Numbered from the stretch's first letter, positions 1 through 10,492 are shown. The stretch is 54,626 bases of DNA from Burkholderiales bacterium (GCA_025359985.1 JANYDB010000022.1:1-54626), one strand, 5' to 3'. Translations and numbers: made by a program. The notes: generated by a model from the letters alone, not told the origin.

Positions 1-419
1 GCTATCTGCAAATTGGCAGCGGTTGCGCCCGGCAAAGGATGCGTACCACTGGTAATACTATTGACCCATGCCGTCACCACCGGATTAGCAGATGCGCCAC
101 CCCCAAACGCACAAGTACCCGCTGCTGCTGGTGCGCTTGCATAGTGGGAAAATGTGGCTAACGTAACCGGGTTTACGATTGTCGTATTGCCGGTTCCTAA
201 TGTGACCGCAATGCGATCTACGCCGAGTAATATCTGTGCCGCAATATCGCTTGCATAGTTCGCGGCTTCAGTACGGTACTGGGCGTCATTTTGTGCGTTG
301 ATCGCGAGCGAACCCATCGCAACAAGCCCCAAAATGCCCAATGAAAAAATAAGAATGGCGACAAGAGCCTCCAGCAAGAAAAAGCCGGTCTGATTAACTC
401 TTTTAGCATTTAGTTGCAT
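1..419 (-). CDS. pilV: Type IV pilus minor pilin PilV (3' end outside window)
   Basis: Reading from ATG at 419 gives about 139 residues that stay open to the window edge, so the C-terminus is missing. The N-terminus has the prepilin pattern: a short positive leader, then G-F-F-L-L-E-A and a long hydrophobic helix (ALVAILIFSLGILGLVA), the form typical of PilV-like minor pilins processed by the PilD peptidase (family knowledge). Minor pilins prime pilus assembly in the inner membrane. The start overlaps the last codons of the preceding fimT-like gene, so the two are probably translationally coupled. The remaining minor-pilin genes (pilW, pilX, pilY1) would be expected beyond position 1; this is inference. 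Confidence 0.85.
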   Translation of the reverse strand, partial: MQLNAKRVNQTGFFLLEALVAILIFSLGILGLVAMGSLAINAQNDAQYRTEAANYASDIAAQILLGVDRIAVTLGTGNTTIVNPVTLATFSHYASAPAAAGTCAFGGGASANPVVTAWVNSITSGTHPLPGATAANLQI

Positions 420-1075
420 GAACGGGTATCTCCTACGGCTGCAGTTGCGGCGGGATCACACACTTTTGACCGACCGCCTGGAAATACAATCACATTCAAA
501 CAACGAACTTTTCCGCCTGCCTGAGCGCAGGTTTGCCCGTTTGCTGCGGCCATTGCTGAAGCAGTAAAACTAAATGTTGCTTGCGTCGGCGCAATGACGG
601 GCACTGCGGGTGGAAATTCAACCCGGGTGCTTAAACCGGTAAAGGTTAAGCCCGTTGTAGATCCCGTCATATTTGCACCAGTAAGCCCCAATAAACCGGC
701 ATCGAGGGAGTTTGTCGTTCCATCAATGAACGTATAACTGGCGGCTTGAATAAACGTGTTACCCGTAACATTGGGATTGGGTTGAGCTTGTATGATCCAA
801 TTAGGCCCGCTGACCGAGCCCCCGGCAGTACCAACATTTGCCGCTGTTGCCGGGTTGGCAGTCAAAATGATATCGACATTTGAATTGAGCAAAATGGCTT
901 GCGTGCGGGCTTGCTGCACGCTTGCCTGAAATGATTGTGCCATCGCCAAAATACGCGAGTTCATCATGTAATCCATTAGACTGGGAATTCCAACCGCAAA
1001 CAAGATACCAATGATCACGACCACCACCATCATTTCAATCAGGGAAAACCCATATTGTCGGCATCGTTTTAACAA
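410..1075 (-). CDS. fimT: Minor pseudopilin, FimT/GspH family
   Basis: A 221-residue protein with a class III prepilin leader ([13 protein letters not shown]) and a hydrophobic alpha-helix to about residue 30, followed by a beta-rich globular domain as in GspH/FimT pseudopilins. Two Cys pairs lie near the C-terminus ([10 protein letters not shown] and VCDPAA...SC), suggesting disulfides in the periplasmic head. The start is a TTG at 1075, overlapping the TAA of the upstream pilE by 7 bases, with a GGGTGG Shine-Dalgarno-like stretch inside the pilE 3' end. The gene is followed by pilV with a short overlap. FimT was reported in some species to bind DNA during natural transformation; nothing here tests that. 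The exact subfamily (fimT versus pilH/gspH) is less certain than the pseudopilin assignment. Confidence 0.82.
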   Translation of the reverse strand: MLKRCRQYGFSLIEMMVVVVIIGILFAVGIPSLMDYMMNSRILAMAQSFQASVQQARTQAILLNSNVDIILTANPATAANVGTAGGSVSGPNWIIQAQPNPNVTGNTFIQAASYTFIDGTTNSLDAGLLGLTGANMTGSTTGLTFTGLSTRVEFPPAVPVIAPTQATFSFTASAMAAANGQTCAQAGGKVRCLNVIVFPGGRSKVCDPAATAAVGDTRSCN

Positions 1076-1512
1076 TTTCCACCCTTTTGCTGAACCCAGC
1101 AGGCAGCATTCGTTACGCCCCAGGGCCCCGTCCCCAATGTCGCACGGACATTTTGTTCATTGATGGTGTAAATAAAACCTGCCATCGGACCCACGCCTGT
1201 TGCTATTACGTTATACGTCGTCAACCCCGGGGCGGGGGCGCAATTAAACGTAAAACTGGGGTTTGTAGCATTGGGAGCCGGGCCCGGCGTTGGTGCTACC
1301 GTTCCCGGCGCGCAGGCACCGGCGTAAGAACGATTGTCCTGAAAATATTGCTCCATTGAAACGCGCATCGCCGACAAAACAGAGGTCGCAATCGTAACCC
1401 GGCTTTGACGGACGTAGTTTTGGTATTGCGGCACCGCGACGGCGGCTAAAATACCTATGATGGCAACCACAATCATAATTTCGAGTAGCGTAAAACCTTG
1501 TGAACGACGCAT
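1069..1512 (-). CDS. pilE: Type IV pilin, PilE-like
   Basis: A 147-residue pilin starting at ATG 1512, which has an AGGAG ribosome-binding site 5-6 bases upstream; a longer reading frame to 1644 lacks support and would push the leader away from the N-terminus. The leader MRRSQG is cut before [10 protein letters not shown], with Glu at mature position 5, the hallmark of type IV pilins. It continues with a typical helix and the phrase [13 protein letters not shown] found in PilE-type minor pilins. The C-terminus carries a Cys pair ([10 protein letters not shown]) forming the expected D-region disulfide loop. It is first in the pilE-fimT-pilV operon. Whether it is the major or a minor subunit cannot be decided from this window, because the other pilin genes are not visible. 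Confidence 0.85.
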   Translation of the reverse strand: MRRSQGFTLLEIMIVVAIIGILAAVAVPQYQNYVRQSRVTIATSVLSAMRVSMEQYFQDNRSYAGACAPGTVAPTPGPAPNATNPSFTFNCAPAPGLTTYNVIATGVGPMAGFIYTINEQNVRATLGTGPWGVTNAACWVQQKGGNC

Positions 1513-1858
1513 GTTTTCTCCTAGAAGATAATGAATACTAAGTTGCCTGAATGGCGGTGAATATATTGACCGATAAGTGGCTGAAACACCACTACAAGCG
1601 GCCAATTGATGCCGCCCAATTTCCAAGATTGTGCTGTTTTGCACAAAATGAGCAGATTTTTTTACGTGATGTTGGGTTCAATCACCAGGCAAGTATTAAA
1701 AATGCGGTAGCCATAATGAATAGCCCATTTACCATTTACCAACCGCACACCTATAAAAAAATGCCGCGCTCAACATGAGTGCGGCATCGTTTTGTCGTTA
1801 CGCGATAGATTTATGCCAACCTTGACCCGCGCCAACAACGTAAATCTACGCTGGCTAA
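1513..1858. other. Intergenic region upstream of the pilin operon
   Basis: This 346-base gap must hold the pilE promoter, but I found no convincing sigma-70 or sigma-54 site. At 1629-1646 there is a perfect 6-bp inverted repeat (TTGTGC, 6-base loop, GCACAA) that could be an operator or half-sites for a regulator. The distal end holds the terminator of the neighbouring gene. The reading frames through the gap show no recognisable protein. Confidence 0.5.
1754..1787 (-). terminator. Rho-independent terminator of the DUF3617 gene
   Basis: On the minus strand, ATGCCGC plus ACTCA/TGAG arms form an 11-bp interrupted stem (1761-1787) with a 3-base loop, followed by seven T residues (1760 down to 1754). 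It lies about 70 bases after the stop codon at 1859. Confidence 0.8.
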
Positions 1859-2404
1859 TTACTTACAAGCGCCTTGCAACTTGCCGGTCAGTGTTTGTTG
1901 AATCTTTTTGGATTTCTCACTTGCTTTTGCTGATTTAACTTTTGGCTCAATAATGCTGGCGCCCGCAAAAGATTCTGCATTAAATTTTATTGAACCTTCG
2001 CCCACCATAGCGCCGGCTTTTCCGCTGCAGATCACCCGCCATTTAGCCCTATCACCTTTCAACGCATAATCAAGGATTTCACATTTTAGGCCGGCTTCGA
2101 TTTGCGAGGGCACAAACCGCTGAGTATTTTTCAGGTCCGCGCTTGATAGGCAATTAGCGGCTGACGTAGAACGCTTAGCCGCCACACCAATGACCTCAAC
2201 TGAGATGGAGGTTTCCCACACGCCAGGTTTCATAGTCACGGCGGGCGTGGCATTTGGATCGGCTGGCGCCACTGATTTAGCCGCTGCGATGGCTTCGGGG
2301 GCGGCATGGACGGTCAAAGAAGTGATGGGCATCGCAACCACTACACATGCGATCGCGGTCGTTGCCAAGTTTGCTAAATTCAAAGAAGAATAATTTTTAG
2401 TCAT
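1859..2404 (-). CDS. Exported DUF3617-family protein
   Basis: 181 residues. Residues 1-35 form a signal peptide (Lys near the start, hydrophobic LATTAIACVVVAMPITSL, Ala-rich cleavage area AHA/AAP). The body begins with the family phrase MKPGVWETSI, followed by two well-spaced Cys (ANCLSS and LKCEI), a third (VICSGK) and a fourth (GACK) at the end, the pattern of DUF3617 proteins, whose function is unknown. Conserved Cys suggest disulfides in the periplasm. It is a single gene with its own terminator downstream and about 120 bases of spacer to ispH upstream; its promoter was not identified. Confidence 0.75.
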   Translation of the reverse strand: MTKNYSSLNLANLATTAIACVVVAMPITSLTVHAAPEAIAAAKSVAPADPNATPAVTMKPGVWETSISVEVIGVAAKRSTSAANCLSSADLKNTQRFVPSQIEAGLKCEILDYALKGDRAKWRVICSGKAGAMVGEGSIKFNAESFAGASIIEPKVKSAKASEKSKKIQQTLTGKLQGACK

Positions 2405-2527
2405 ATCGATCCCTACTGGAGTTTATGGTTTAAGGGTGTATTGCAAAAACCGGATTCATAAAAAATGGATCAAATTGGGTATCACTTCAAACTAAGCTGT
2501 AGCACGCGCGAATCAAGGCGCACATAT

Positions 2528-3499
2528 TTACACCAACTGTTTTTGTACGGATTGCTGTACCGAAGTCCCCAACCCTTTCGGCAACGGAAACGTGATCGTC
2601 TCGGTAATGCCATCCAGTTCCCGCACACTTTTCGCGCCTAACGATTTTAGTTTGGAAATCACATCACGCACCAGCACTTCGGGTGCGGATGCGCCTGAGG
2701 TTACACCTATTCTGGTTTTGCCGGCAATCCATTCCTCCTTCAATTCGGCCGCGCTATCGACCTGATGGGTTTCGCAACCGAGTAACGCGGCGAGTTCGCG
2801 TAGTCGATTGGTATTGGAGCTGGTGCGGGAGCCGACAACGATGACCACTTCAACTTGCGGGGCCATAAATTTCACGGCATCTTGACGATTTTGGGTGGCG
2901 TAGCAAATATCATCCTGCTTTTGGCCGACGATATGCGGAAATTTTGCTTTAAGTGCATTGATGACCTTTTGGCAATCATCAACCGACAGCGTCGTTTGCG
3001 AAACATAGGTGAGCTTGTCGCTGCTGATGTTGAGCTTGGCCACATCATCAACCGTTTCGACCAGATACATGCCGGTCTCGGATTGGCCTAATGTGCCCTC
3101 TACTTCAGGGTGACCATCGTGACCGATCATCACAATCTCAAAACCTTCGGCGCGTTTTTTAGCAACTTCAACATGGACCTTTTTCACCAGCGGACAGGTT
3201 GCGTCGAATACCTGAAAGCCACGCTCATCAGCTTCCAAACGGATCGCTTTTGAAACCCCATGCGCACTAAAAATCAGCGTGGCACCTTTGGGAACATCAG
3301 CCAGGTCTTCAATAAATATAGCGCCTTTGCTGCGCAAATCATCGACGACAAATTTATTGTGAACAATTTCATGACGCACATAAATAGGCGCGCCGTGCAG
3401 AGCCAGCGCGCGCTCAACAATTTCAATTGCCCGATCCACGCCCGCGCAAAATCCGCGTGGATTAGCAAGCAGGATTTCAGTTTCAGCGATGGTGTTCAT
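2528..3499 (-). CDS. ispH: 4-hydroxy-3-methylbut-2-enyl diphosphate reductase (IspH/LytB)
   Basis: 323 residues, full length for the family. IspH carries out the last step of the MEP isoprenoid pathway, reducing HMBPP to isopentenyl and dimethylallyl diphosphate with a [4Fe-4S] cluster. The three cluster ligands are visible: Cys18 in [12 protein letters not shown], Cys102 in [12 protein letters not shown] and Cys199 in [11 protein letters not shown]. The SAHGVS and [11 protein letters not shown] motifs that bind the diphosphate are intact. ATG at 3499 has a GAGG ribosome-binding site. It is the last gene of the murJ-ribF-ileS-lspA chain; the usual neighbour fkpB is absent and a sulfite-oxidase-like gene sits in its place. 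Confidence 0.97.
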   Translation of the reverse strand: MNTIAETEILLANPRGFCAGVDRAIEIVERALALHGAPIYVRHEIVHNKFVVDDLRSKGAIFIEDLADVPKGATLIFSAHGVSKAIRLEADERGFQVFDATCPLVKKVHVEVAKKRAEGFEIVMIGHDGHPEVEGTLGQSETGMYLVETVDDVAKLNISSDKLTYVSQTTLSVDDCQKVINALKAKFPHIVGQKQDDICYATQNRQDAVKFMAPQVEVVIVVGSRTSSNTNRLRELAALLGCETHQVDSAAELKEEWIAGKTRIGVTSGASAPEVLVRDVISKLKSLGAKSVRELDGITETITFPLPKGLGTSVQQSVQKQLV

Positions 3500-3601
3500 G
3501 TACGTACCTCATACTTTTTATTCCATAACTTAATGGAAAAACTCTAGAACTGGCGTGCTATTTGAGGCATTTTCACTCTGCAAGCCGCCCCCACTTTAGG
3601 G

Positions 3602-4276
3602 TTATAATAAATTTTCCTCCTCTGATTGTGGATAGCCGAAGCGCTCTTCTTTCCACGGATCAGCGTCATTATGATACCCGCGCACTTCCCAAAAACCGGG
3701 GCGATCTTTTTCATGAAATTCAATTCCTGAAATCCATTTAGCGCCTTTCCATGCGTACCGTTTGGGCACCACTAAACGCGCAGGCCAACCATGTTCCATC
3801 GATAGTGGTTCATGCAAAACCGAATGCGCAATCAGCACATCATCATCCAATAGCGCATCCAGCGGCAGGTTGGTGGTGTAGCCATCCGCGCCATGCAGCG
3901 TCACAAATTGTGCCGCTTCCACAGGTTGAACTAGCGCCACCAGATCACGCGCCAATACACCCTCCCAATTCATATCGAGCTGCGACCAGCGTGTAACGCA
4001 GTGCATATCGGCCACAACTTTTGTTTGCGGCAATGATTTGAATGTTTTCCAATCGAGCGTGATTTCATGACTTACCAGCCCGAACAAACGCAGTGTCCAT
4101 GTCGGCGTATCAATCGACGGACGAATGCCCATATCGAGCACTGGAAAATCAGTCACGCGCGATTGCCCTTGCGGGATGCGCACGTCGACCGAAATTTTGC
4201 CGGGCTTCATACCGCTATCGATGTTGCGTTTGGCAAGGGCTACTTTGCCCTCAATCACTTTGGCCCAGTTGGTCAT
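3602..4276 (-). CDS. Sulfite-oxidase-like molybdopterin oxidoreductase
   Basis: 224 residues matching the short, cytoplasmic sulfite-oxidase-like (SUOX fold, YuiH-type) proteins. The molybdenum-binding Cys is Cys93 in MHCVTRWS, after the family pattern TWTLRLFGLV...LDWKTFKSLP; later conserved blocks are GADGYTTNLPL, HGWPARLVVPKRYAWKGAKWI and F-W-E-x-R-G-Y-H. There is no Tat signal or transmembrane helix, unlike MsrP/YedY, so it is predicted to act in the cytoplasm; the substrate is unknown. Its ATG overlaps the lspA stop as ATGA, indicating translational coupling. The position between lspA and ispH is normally that of fkpB, which makes the context unusual. Confidence 0.85.
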   Translation of the reverse strand: MTNWAKVIEGKVALAKRNIDSGMKPGKISVDVRIPQGQSRVTDFPVLDMGIRPSIDTPTWTLRLFGLVSHEITLDWKTFKSLPQTKVVADMHCVTRWSQLDMNWEGVLARDLVALVQPVEAAQFVTLHGADGYTTNLPLDALLDDDVLIAHSVLHEPLSMEHGWPARLVVPKRYAWKGAKWISGIEFHEKDRPGFWEVRGYHNDADPWKEERFGYPQSEEENLL

Positions 4277-4791
4277 GTTGCTGCCTGTGATTTATCCTTT
4301 TCAGGCGGTTTACCTGGTTTCCGGAACGAATCCCAGATCAGCAAACCCGCACCTATACAGATCGCAGAATCCGCAATATTAAACGCGGGCCACGGCGGCA
4401 AATTCATAAAACCCATGGCGTGAATCTGGATGAAGTCAGTCACTTGGCCGTGCAAAACGCGATCATATAAATTGCCCAGCGCGCCGCCAATCACTAATGC
4501 CAGCGCGGTACACAGCAGGCGATTATGCGAATTATTTTTCATCATCCATAACAATGCAGCGGTAATCACCAGCGTGATAATAATAAAAAATTCGCGCTGC
4601 CAGCCGCTTGCATTATGCAGAAAACTGAATGCGGCACCTTTGTTGTAGGTCAGCACTAGATTAAAAAAAGGCAAGATCGTTTTCGATTCATAGTCAGCAA
4701 AATTGGCGGTGATCGCGTATTTGCATAGCTGATCAAACACGAAAATTATCGCGCTGAGCCCCAGCCATTTTGTCCAGCGCAAGCTATGCAT
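4273..4791 (-). CDS. lspA: Prolipoprotein signal peptidase II
   Basis: 172 residues from ATG 4791, the start that overlaps the ileS stop (TATGCATAG) by 8 bases; an earlier in-frame ATG at 4806 and a longer frame to 4863 lie inside ileS. LspA is the inner-membrane aspartyl protease that cleaves lipoprotein signal peptides after diacylglyceryl transfer. Four hydrophobic segments are present, and the two catalytic aspartates are Asp110 in [11 protein letters not shown] and Asp141 in FNIADSAI. The conserved [10 protein letters not shown] loop is also intact. The next gene begins within its stop codon, so it sits in one operon with ribF-ileS. Confidence 0.96.
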   Translation of the reverse strand: MHSLRWTKWLGLSAIIFVFDQLCKYAITANFADYESKTILPFFNLVLTYNKGAAFSFLHNASGWQREFFIIITLVITAALLWMMKNNSHNRLLCTALALVIGGALGNLYDRVLHGQVTDFIQIHAMGFMNLPPWPAFNIADSAICIGAGLLIWDSFRKPGKPPEKDKSQAAT

Positions 4792-7705
4792 AGTGGCGAT
4801 CTTCATCTTTGTGATTAACCACCACATCAACGCAGCGATTGCACAGAGTGACGTGATCGGCATGGCTTCCTACATCAGCGCGGTAGTGCCAGCAGCGTTC
4901 ACATTTCGGGTGCGCGCTGGCCGCCACTTTTACGTCAATGCCCGCAACACCTTGAGCTGATTCCGCCACCCTGGCTTGGGAGGTAATAAACGCAAAACGC
5001 AAATCATCGCCAAACGATTTCAGCAGAGCGAGCCCGCCGCCGCTTGCCGCCAGCGTCACTTCAGCCTGTAATGATGAGCCAATCTCACCTGCGGTGCGGG
5101 TCGCTTCAAGTTGCTTTGAAACGGCGGACCGGATCTCACGCAATTGCGTCCATCGCAGTTTGAGCACATCCGCATCCGCGACCTGCGGCAGCGCGTGATG
5201 GCCATGCAAAAATACGCTGTCCAGGTTGTCGTGCGGGTTGTCGTGTGGGTTGTGGTGTGGGTTGTCGTGTGTGTGGCCGACCTTTAAAACCGACCAAATT
5301 TCTTCTGCCGTGAACGACATCACAGGCGCGATCAACCGTGTGAGCATTTGCAGAATGTGATGCAAAGCGGTTTGCGCCGCACGACGCGGCTTGCCATCAG
5401 CTGAAGTGGTGTACAAACGATCCTTGAGGATGTCCAAATAAAAACCGCCCAAATCCTCCGAGCAGAAATTCTGAATTAACTGCATCGCGGGCTGAAATTC
5501 ATATTGATCAAAATGCGCCAGAACCCGTTTTTGCAGGTCATCCGCAAGCACTAACGCGTAACGATCAATTTCGAGTAATTCGGGAGCGCGCAAGGCCATT
5601 TTTGCGGCATCAAAATCAGAGGTGTTGGCCATCAAAAACCTGAGCGTGTTGCGAATCCGTCGATAGCTTTCCACTACGCGTTTCAGGATTTCATCCGAGA
5701 TAGTCAGCTCGCCGGAGTAGTCGGTGAGCCCCACCCAGAGACGCAAAATTTCGGCGCCCAGCTCATCCGAAATTTTTCGGGGAGCGACCGCATTCATGCC
5801 AGACTTGGACATTTTCTTGCCTTGCGCATCGACCGCAAACCCGTGCGTGAGCAGGTTAAGGTAAGGCGCACGACCATTCAAAGCGCAGCTCACCAGCAGC
5901 GATGAATGGAACCAGCCGCGATGCTGATCCGAGCCTTCAAGGTACAAATCCGATTGGCCGGGCTTGCTATCCGTATCCGGCTTCACCAGCGCAGGCGTAT
6001 TGGCAACAACCGTATTAAACGTGGCGCCTGAATCGAGCCACACATCCAATGTGTCGGCGCTCTTGTCGTAGTGCACGGCGTCGTCACCAAGCAGCTCTTC
6101 GGCGGTGATGCGTTGCCAGGCTTCGATACCTTCTTTCGCCACCCGCGCCGCGACAAGCTCAAGCAATTCTTGGGTGCGCGGATGCAATTCGCCGGTTTCT
6201 TTATGGAGAAAAAACGGGATCGGCGTACCCCAATTTCGCTGGCGGGAGATACACCAATCAGGTCGATTTGCGATCATGCCGTGCAGGCGTGCCTTGCCCC
6301 AGTCGGGGAAAAATGCAGTGGCATCAATGGCTTTTAATGCTAACTCACGCAAGGTTTCGGTCTCACCATTTGCGGGGTGGTGCATACCTCCGACTTCACG
6401 CTTGAGGTCCATGCCTATGAACCATTGCGCGGTCGCACGAAACACCGTCGGTGTCTTATGCCGCCAGCAATGTGGGTAAGAATGTTTGAACTCGTTGGCA
6501 TGAAATAGCGCGCCGGTAGCATCAATCGTTTTAACAATCTCCGCTTGCGCCTTCCAGATGTACATGCCGCCGAACAACGGCAGGGTGGAAACATATACTC
6601 CGTTGCCCATCACGGGGTTTAGAATTTCATCGGTTTTCATGCCGTATTTTTTACAGGTAGCAAAGTCATCCACACCATACGCGGGTGAGGAATGCACAAT
6701 GCCAGTGCCCGTATCAAGCGTCACATAATCGGCTAAAAAAATCGGCGAGAGACGATCATAAAAGGGATGCTTGAAGGTGATACGTTCCAGCCATTGACCT
6801 TTTGTGGTCGCTAAAATTTTACCGTCCAGCGCATAAGTTGTCAGACATTCCGCAACCCGTGATGCCGCCAAAATCAAGCATCCACGCGGGGTTTCGACCA
6901 GCGCATAGTCGAATTCAGGATGAATATTGAGTGCCTGATTGGCTGGAATGGTCCACGGCGTTGTCGTCCAGATCACCGCAAAAATTGCGCCGACTGGTGC
7001 AGCCGCAAGGCCAAACGCTTTCGCTAATTTAGCGCGCTCAGAATCCAGAATCGGAAAGCCGACATCAATGGCGGTGGAAACCTTATCTTCATATTCCACT
7101 TCAGCTTCAGCTAGTGCCGAGCCACAGTCAAAGCACCAATTCACCGGCTTCAAGCCGCGATAGACATAGCCGCGTTCGAGTAGTTTGGCCAGTGCACGGA
7201 CCTCGGCGGCCTCGGTTTCAAACGCCATGGTTTTATAGGGATGGTCCCAATCACCCAATACGCCGAGCCTAATGAAATCAGCTTTTTGCAGCGTAATTTG
7301 CGATTCCGCGTGCGCACGGGCGTAGCCCTGCACCTGTAAAGGCGTGAGGTTTTTGCCATGCTGCTTCTCAACAAAAATTTCAATTGGCATGCCGTGACAA
7401 TCCCACCCGGGCACATACACCGCATCGAACCCCGCCATCTGTTTGGACTTGACGACAATATCCTTCAATACTTTATTGACGGCGTGGCCGATATGAATCG
7501 CCGCGTTGGCATAGGGTGGGCCATCATGCAAAATAAATTTGGGCCGACCTTTTGAGGCGGCGCGAATCTTTTCATAAAGCTTCGCATCCTGCCATTGCTG
7601 AATCCAGCCCGGCTCGCGTATGGCGAGATCGCCGCGCATGGGGAAGGGCGTGTCGGTCAGATTCAGAGTCGATTTGTAATCGGTCTTAGGGGTTGTGGTG
7701 TCCAT
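4784..7705 (-). CDS. ileS: Isoleucyl-tRNA synthetase
   Basis: 973 residues from ATG 7705, five bases after the ribF stop; a frame reaching 7747 would overlap ribF. It charges tRNA-Ile in the cytoplasm. The class I signatures are HIGH (residues 71-74, after [11 protein letters not shown]) and KMSKS (about 629-633). The CP1 editing domain ([26 protein letters not shown]) is complete. The C-terminus ends in a zinc finger with CERCWHYR and TLCNRC. The protein is somewhat longer than usual, partly because of an Asn/Pro/His/Asp repeat near residues 810-827 in the anticodon-binding region, encoded by a 12-bp tandem repeat. The TAG stop overlaps the start of lspA. Confidence 0.97.
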   Translation of the reverse strand: MDTTTPKTDYKSTLNLTDTPFPMRGDLAIREPGWIQQWQDAKLYEKIRAASKGRPKFILHDGPPYANAAIHIGHAVNKVLKDIVVKSKQMAGFDAVYVPGWDCHGMPIEIFVEKQHGKNLTPLQVQGYARAHAESQITLQKADFIRLGVLGDWDHPYKTMAFETEAAEVRALAKLLERGYVYRGLKPVNWCFDCGSALAEAEVEYEDKVSTAIDVGFPILDSERAKLAKAFGLAAAPVGAIFAVIWTTTPWTIPANQALNIHPEFDYALVETPRGCLILAASRVAECLTTYALDGKILATTKGQWLERITFKHPFYDRLSPIFLADYVTLDTGTGIVHSSPAYGVDDFATCKKYGMKTDEILNPVMGNGVYVSTLPLFGGMYIWKAQAEIVKTIDATGALFHANEFKHSYPHCWRHKTPTVFRATAQWFIGMDLKREVGGMHHPANGETETLRELALKAIDATAFFPDWGKARLHGMIANRPDWCISRQRNWGTPIPFFLHKETGELHPRTQELLELVAARVAKEGIEAWQRITAEELLGDDAVHYDKSADTLDVWLDSGATFNTVVANTPALVKPDTDSKPGQSDLYLEGSDQHRGWFHSSLLVSCALNGRAPYLNLLTHGFAVDAQGKKMSKSGMNAVAPRKISDELGAEILRLWVGLTDYSGELTISDEILKRVVESYRRIRNTLRFLMANTSDFDAAKMALRAPELLEIDRYALVLADDLQKRVLAHFDQYEFQPAMQLIQNFCSEDLGGFYLDILKDRLYTTSADGKPRRAAQTALHHILQMLTRLIAPVMSFTAEEIWSVLKVGHTHDNPHHNPHDNPHDNLDSVFLHGHHALPQVADADVLKLRWTQLREIRSAVSKQLEATRTAGEIGSSLQAEVTLAASGGGLALLKSFGDDLRFAFITSQARVAESAQGVAGIDVKVAASAHPKCERCWHYRADVGSHADHVTLCNRCVDVVVNHKDEDRHYA
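5225..5272 (-). repeat. 12-bp tandem repeat inside ileS
   Basis: Four head-to-tail copies of a 12-bp unit (GTTGTCGTGTGG on the plus strand), two of them with one substitution and the last with a changed end base. On the coding strand each unit reads as four codons, giving an NPHD/NPHH-like tetrapeptide repeat. The unit is a multiple of three, so copy-number change keeps the ileS frame. Confidence 0.9.
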
Positions 7706-7710
7706 CGTCT

Positions 7711-8748
7711 TCAAGCTTTCCGCAAAATGGTTTTGGCACGATCGCAATCATCATGCATTTGTCTCACCAGCGCCTGCAATGCATCAGGCCCGGCAAAATT
7801 TTGCTCCTCCCGGATTTTTTCGATGAACGTCACCTGCACGCGCTTGCCGTACAAGTTTTCTGAGTAATCGAAGAGGAAGACTTCCAGATGATGGCGGTTG
7901 TCGATTGACACCACCGGATTAGTGCCGAGATTGGCGACGCCCGAGAAGACACCATCCGTTTCCGCACCTGTCCTCACCACTCCCTCGAGCCCGCGAGTTA
8001 CAAGCTTTAATTTTACCGCAAACACGCCTGCAAGAGCGGGTTTTCTGGCGGTAAGCGCGATGTTCGCGGTGGGAAAACCCAATGTACGCCCGAGTTTTTT
8101 GCCATGCGTAACGCGACCAACAATGCTATACGGGCGGCCCAGCATGCGTATGGCGGTCATCAGATCGCCATGGCCTAGCGCGCGACGGACGGCGGTTGAG
8201 GAAATTCGCGCACCATCGGCATCGGCTATATCTGCCATGGTTTCTACCTTAAATCCATTCGCGATGCCATATTCACGCAGCATTGCCACATCGCCCGCAC
8301 GGTGGCCACCAAAGCGAAAATCCTCTCCCACCATTAGCCATTTCACATTTATATTGCGTAACGCTGACATGAATTCGAGCGGCGTTTGGGACGCGAAAGT
8401 CTGGTTGAAATGCGGAATAAAAACATGCTGCATATTTTGTTGCGCAAACGCCGCCAGTTTTTCTGTGACGCTCATCAACCGTGCGGGCGCTAACTCAAGG
8501 TCGCCGCGAAGCCTCGCAAAATACTCACGCGGCAACGGCGAAAATGACATTACGGCAGCTTCAAGTTTGGTTTCAACATCGGCACTAATACTATTGTTAT
8601 TGCTGACCCCAAGCTCAAAACCCAGGCTGGACGCGGCTTTCCGGCAAGCCGCCAGAATGGCCTGATGACCCAAATGCACACCATCAAAATTCCCAATCGC
8701 GAGTGCCAATGGAGGCATCTTGTCGTTGAGTGTTCGATAAAATTTCAT
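7711..8748 (-). CDS. ribF: Bifunctional riboflavin kinase / FAD synthetase
   Basis: 345 residues from ATG 8748, which has an AAAGG ribosome-binding site and lies five bases after the murJ stop. The N-terminal FMN adenylyltransferase domain has [16 protein letters not shown] (nucleotidyltransferase GxFDxxHxGH) and a later [11 protein letters not shown] motif. The C-terminal riboflavin kinase domain has [11 protein letters not shown] and the metal-binding Asn/Thr of the family. It makes FMN and FAD from riboflavin and ATP. Its place between murJ and ileS is conserved in proteobacteria. Confidence 0.96.
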   Translation of the reverse strand: MKFYRTLNDKMPPLALAIGNFDGVHLGHQAILAACRKAASSLGFELGVSNNNSISADVETKLEAAVMSFSPLPREYFARLRGDLELAPARLMSVTEKLAAFAQQNMQHVFIPHFNQTFASQTPLEFMSALRNINVKWLMVGEDFRFGGHRAGDVAMLREYGIANGFKVETMADIADADGARISSTAVRRALGHGDLMTAIRMLGRPYSIVGRVTHGKKLGRTLGFPTANIALTARKPALAGVFAVKLKLVTRGLEGVVRTGAETDGVFSGVANLGTNPVVSIDNRHHLEVFLFDYSENLYGKRVQVTFIEKIREEQNFAGPDALQALVRQMHDDCDRAKTILRKA

Positions 8749-8753
8749 GGCCT

Positions 8754-10313
8754 TTACGACGCTATCTTCTTCGCAAAATCTCGCAGCCTGAAACCCATCG
8801 CCCACAAACTTGTGAAATAAACCACTACGCCCGCTACCACCAGCCACGTTAATTTGAACGCTTTCGCGCCATTATGCATGGTCAGCCAAGCCTCATCTAC
8901 ACCACCCAGCCACCACAGCACGCCGCCCATTAAATACAAAGCCACCAGCAGCTTAAACAGGAATGTAAACCACTCCGGCTGCGGCTTATACAGCCCATGT
9001 TTGCGAATGAAGTAATACAGCAGCCCTGCATTCACGCAAGCACCCAAGCCCGTAGAAAGGGTCAGGCCCGCGTGTTTGAAATACGGCACGAACGCAAAAT
9101 TAAACAATTGGGTCACTACCAGCGTAAAGATAGCGATTTTTACGGGCGTTTTTATATTTTGCCGCGCATAAAAACCGGGGGCTAAAACCTTGATCAAAAT
9201 AATGCCGGTTAAACCGAATGAATAAGCAATTAAAGCGGAACGCGTCATCATTACATCGTTTGCGCTAAATTGGCCATGCTGAAAAATAGTAGCGATCATC
9301 GGCCCAGCCAGCAACCCCAGCCCCAGGGCTGCAGGCAGCGTAAGCAACAAAGTCAGACGCAAGCCCCAATCAAGCAATCGTGAATATTGGCTGGGGTCAG
9401 CGGAATTGTGTTGCTTAACCAGCGAGGGCAACAGCACTGTGCCCAGCGCCACACCGAGCATGGCAGAGGGAAATTCCATCAGCCGGTCGGCGTATGAAAT
9501 CCACGATACCGCACCATCACCCAGGTGCGAGGCAATCTGGGTATTGATCAATAACGAAATTTGCGCCACCGAAACCCCTAACGTGGCCGGTATCATCAGC
9601 TTCAAAATCCGGCTTACTCCAGGGTCTTTTTTAGCGTCACGCAAGGTGGCGAGACGCAATGAAAAAGTCGGCAACATTCCAATCTGCCGCAACGCCGGAA
9701 TCTGAAAACCAAGCTGCACCATGCCACCCAGCAGTCCGCCCCAAGCTAACGCTGTAATCGGCGGATTCACATAAGGTGCCAGCAGTAACGCCGCACCGAT
9801 CATGCACAGATTTAGCAATACCGGCGTGAAAGCGGGCGTTTTGAAAGAAGAAAATGTATTTAGAATGCCGGCTGACAGCGCGATGAGCGAAATAAAAAAC
9901 AGATACGGGAAAGTAATCCGCGTCATCTGCACCGTGAGCGCAAATTTTTCAGGGTCTGCCGCGAAGCCGGACGCCGTGGCATAAACCAGAAACGGCGTAG
10001 CGATGACGCCAACCAAGGTGACAACAAACAAGATAATCGCCAGGATGCTCGCCACATGGTCGGCTAACAGATGGGTTTCATTGACACCGCGCTTGGCACG
10101 ATATTCCGCAAATACCGGCACGAAAGCTTGACTGAACGCGCCCTCGGCAAACAACCGACGCAAAAAATTGGGGATACGCCAGGAGGCAATAAAAGCATCA
10201 TTGGCCATACCCGCACCAAACGCATTGGCGGTGATAACCTGAAGGACGAGCCCGGTAATGCGCGATAAAAAAGTCATCGCCGAAATGGAAAATGCGGCTT
10301 TCAGCAGATTCAT
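8754..10313 (-). CDS. murJ: Lipid II flippase MurJ (MviN)
   Basis: 519 residues, almost entirely hydrophobic with about 13-14 predicted transmembrane helices. The N-terminus (SISAMTFLSRITGLV) and the stretch ANDAFIASWRIPNFLRRLFAEGAFSQAFVPV (read as two overlapping motifs) are diagnostic of MurJ in the MOP superfamily; the internal Arg and Asp residues belong to the lipid II cavity in the known structure. It flips the undecaprenyl-linked peptidoglycan precursor across the inner membrane. It begins the chain murJ-ribF-ileS-lspA and diverges from rpsT, a common arrangement. Confidence 0.96.
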   Translation of the reverse strand: MNLLKAAFSISAMTFLSRITGLVLQVITANAFGAGMANDAFIASWRIPNFLRRLFAEGAFSQAFVPVFAEYRAKRGVNETHLLADHVASILAIILFVVTLVGVIATPFLVYATASGFAADPEKFALTVQMTRITFPYLFFISLIALSAGILNTFSSFKTPAFTPVLLNLCMIGAALLLAPYVNPPITALAWGGLLGGMVQLGFQIPALRQIGMLPTFSLRLATLRDAKKDPGVSRILKLMIPATLGVSVAQISLLINTQIASHLGDGAVSWISYADRLMEFPSAMLGVALGTVLLPSLVKQHNSADPSQYSRLLDWGLRLTLLLTLPAALGLGLLAGPMIATIFQHGQFSANDVMMTRSALIAYSFGLTGIILIKVLAPGFYARQNIKTPVKIAIFTLVVTQLFNFAFVPYFKHAGLTLSTGLGACVNAGLLYYFIRKHGLYKPQPEWFTFLFKLLVALYLMGGVLWWLGGVDEAWLTMHNGAKAFKLTWLVVAGVVVYFTSLWAMGFRLRDFAKKIAS

Positions 10314-10492
10314 GAGGTCATGGTGGTTTAAAAAATGTTGGGTGCTAAATGAGATACGGCGCAGCGATTAAAACGGCAAAGTGAATACGGCGGGGCATGG
10401 CAAGACACTGCGATCTTCCCTAGCCATGTAGCCCTCGCCACCTCCGGATTCAATGCTGATGCCTCATAGAAAACCCAATCAAAACAAACAGT

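Noticed and set aside
218-409. 63-residue minus-strand open frame
   Set aside because: It is out of frame with the pilV prepilin reading that starts at 419 and covers the same bases.
1513-1760. Sigma-54 promoter for pilE
   Set aside because: No GG-N10-GC element with a convincing context could be found on the minus strand.
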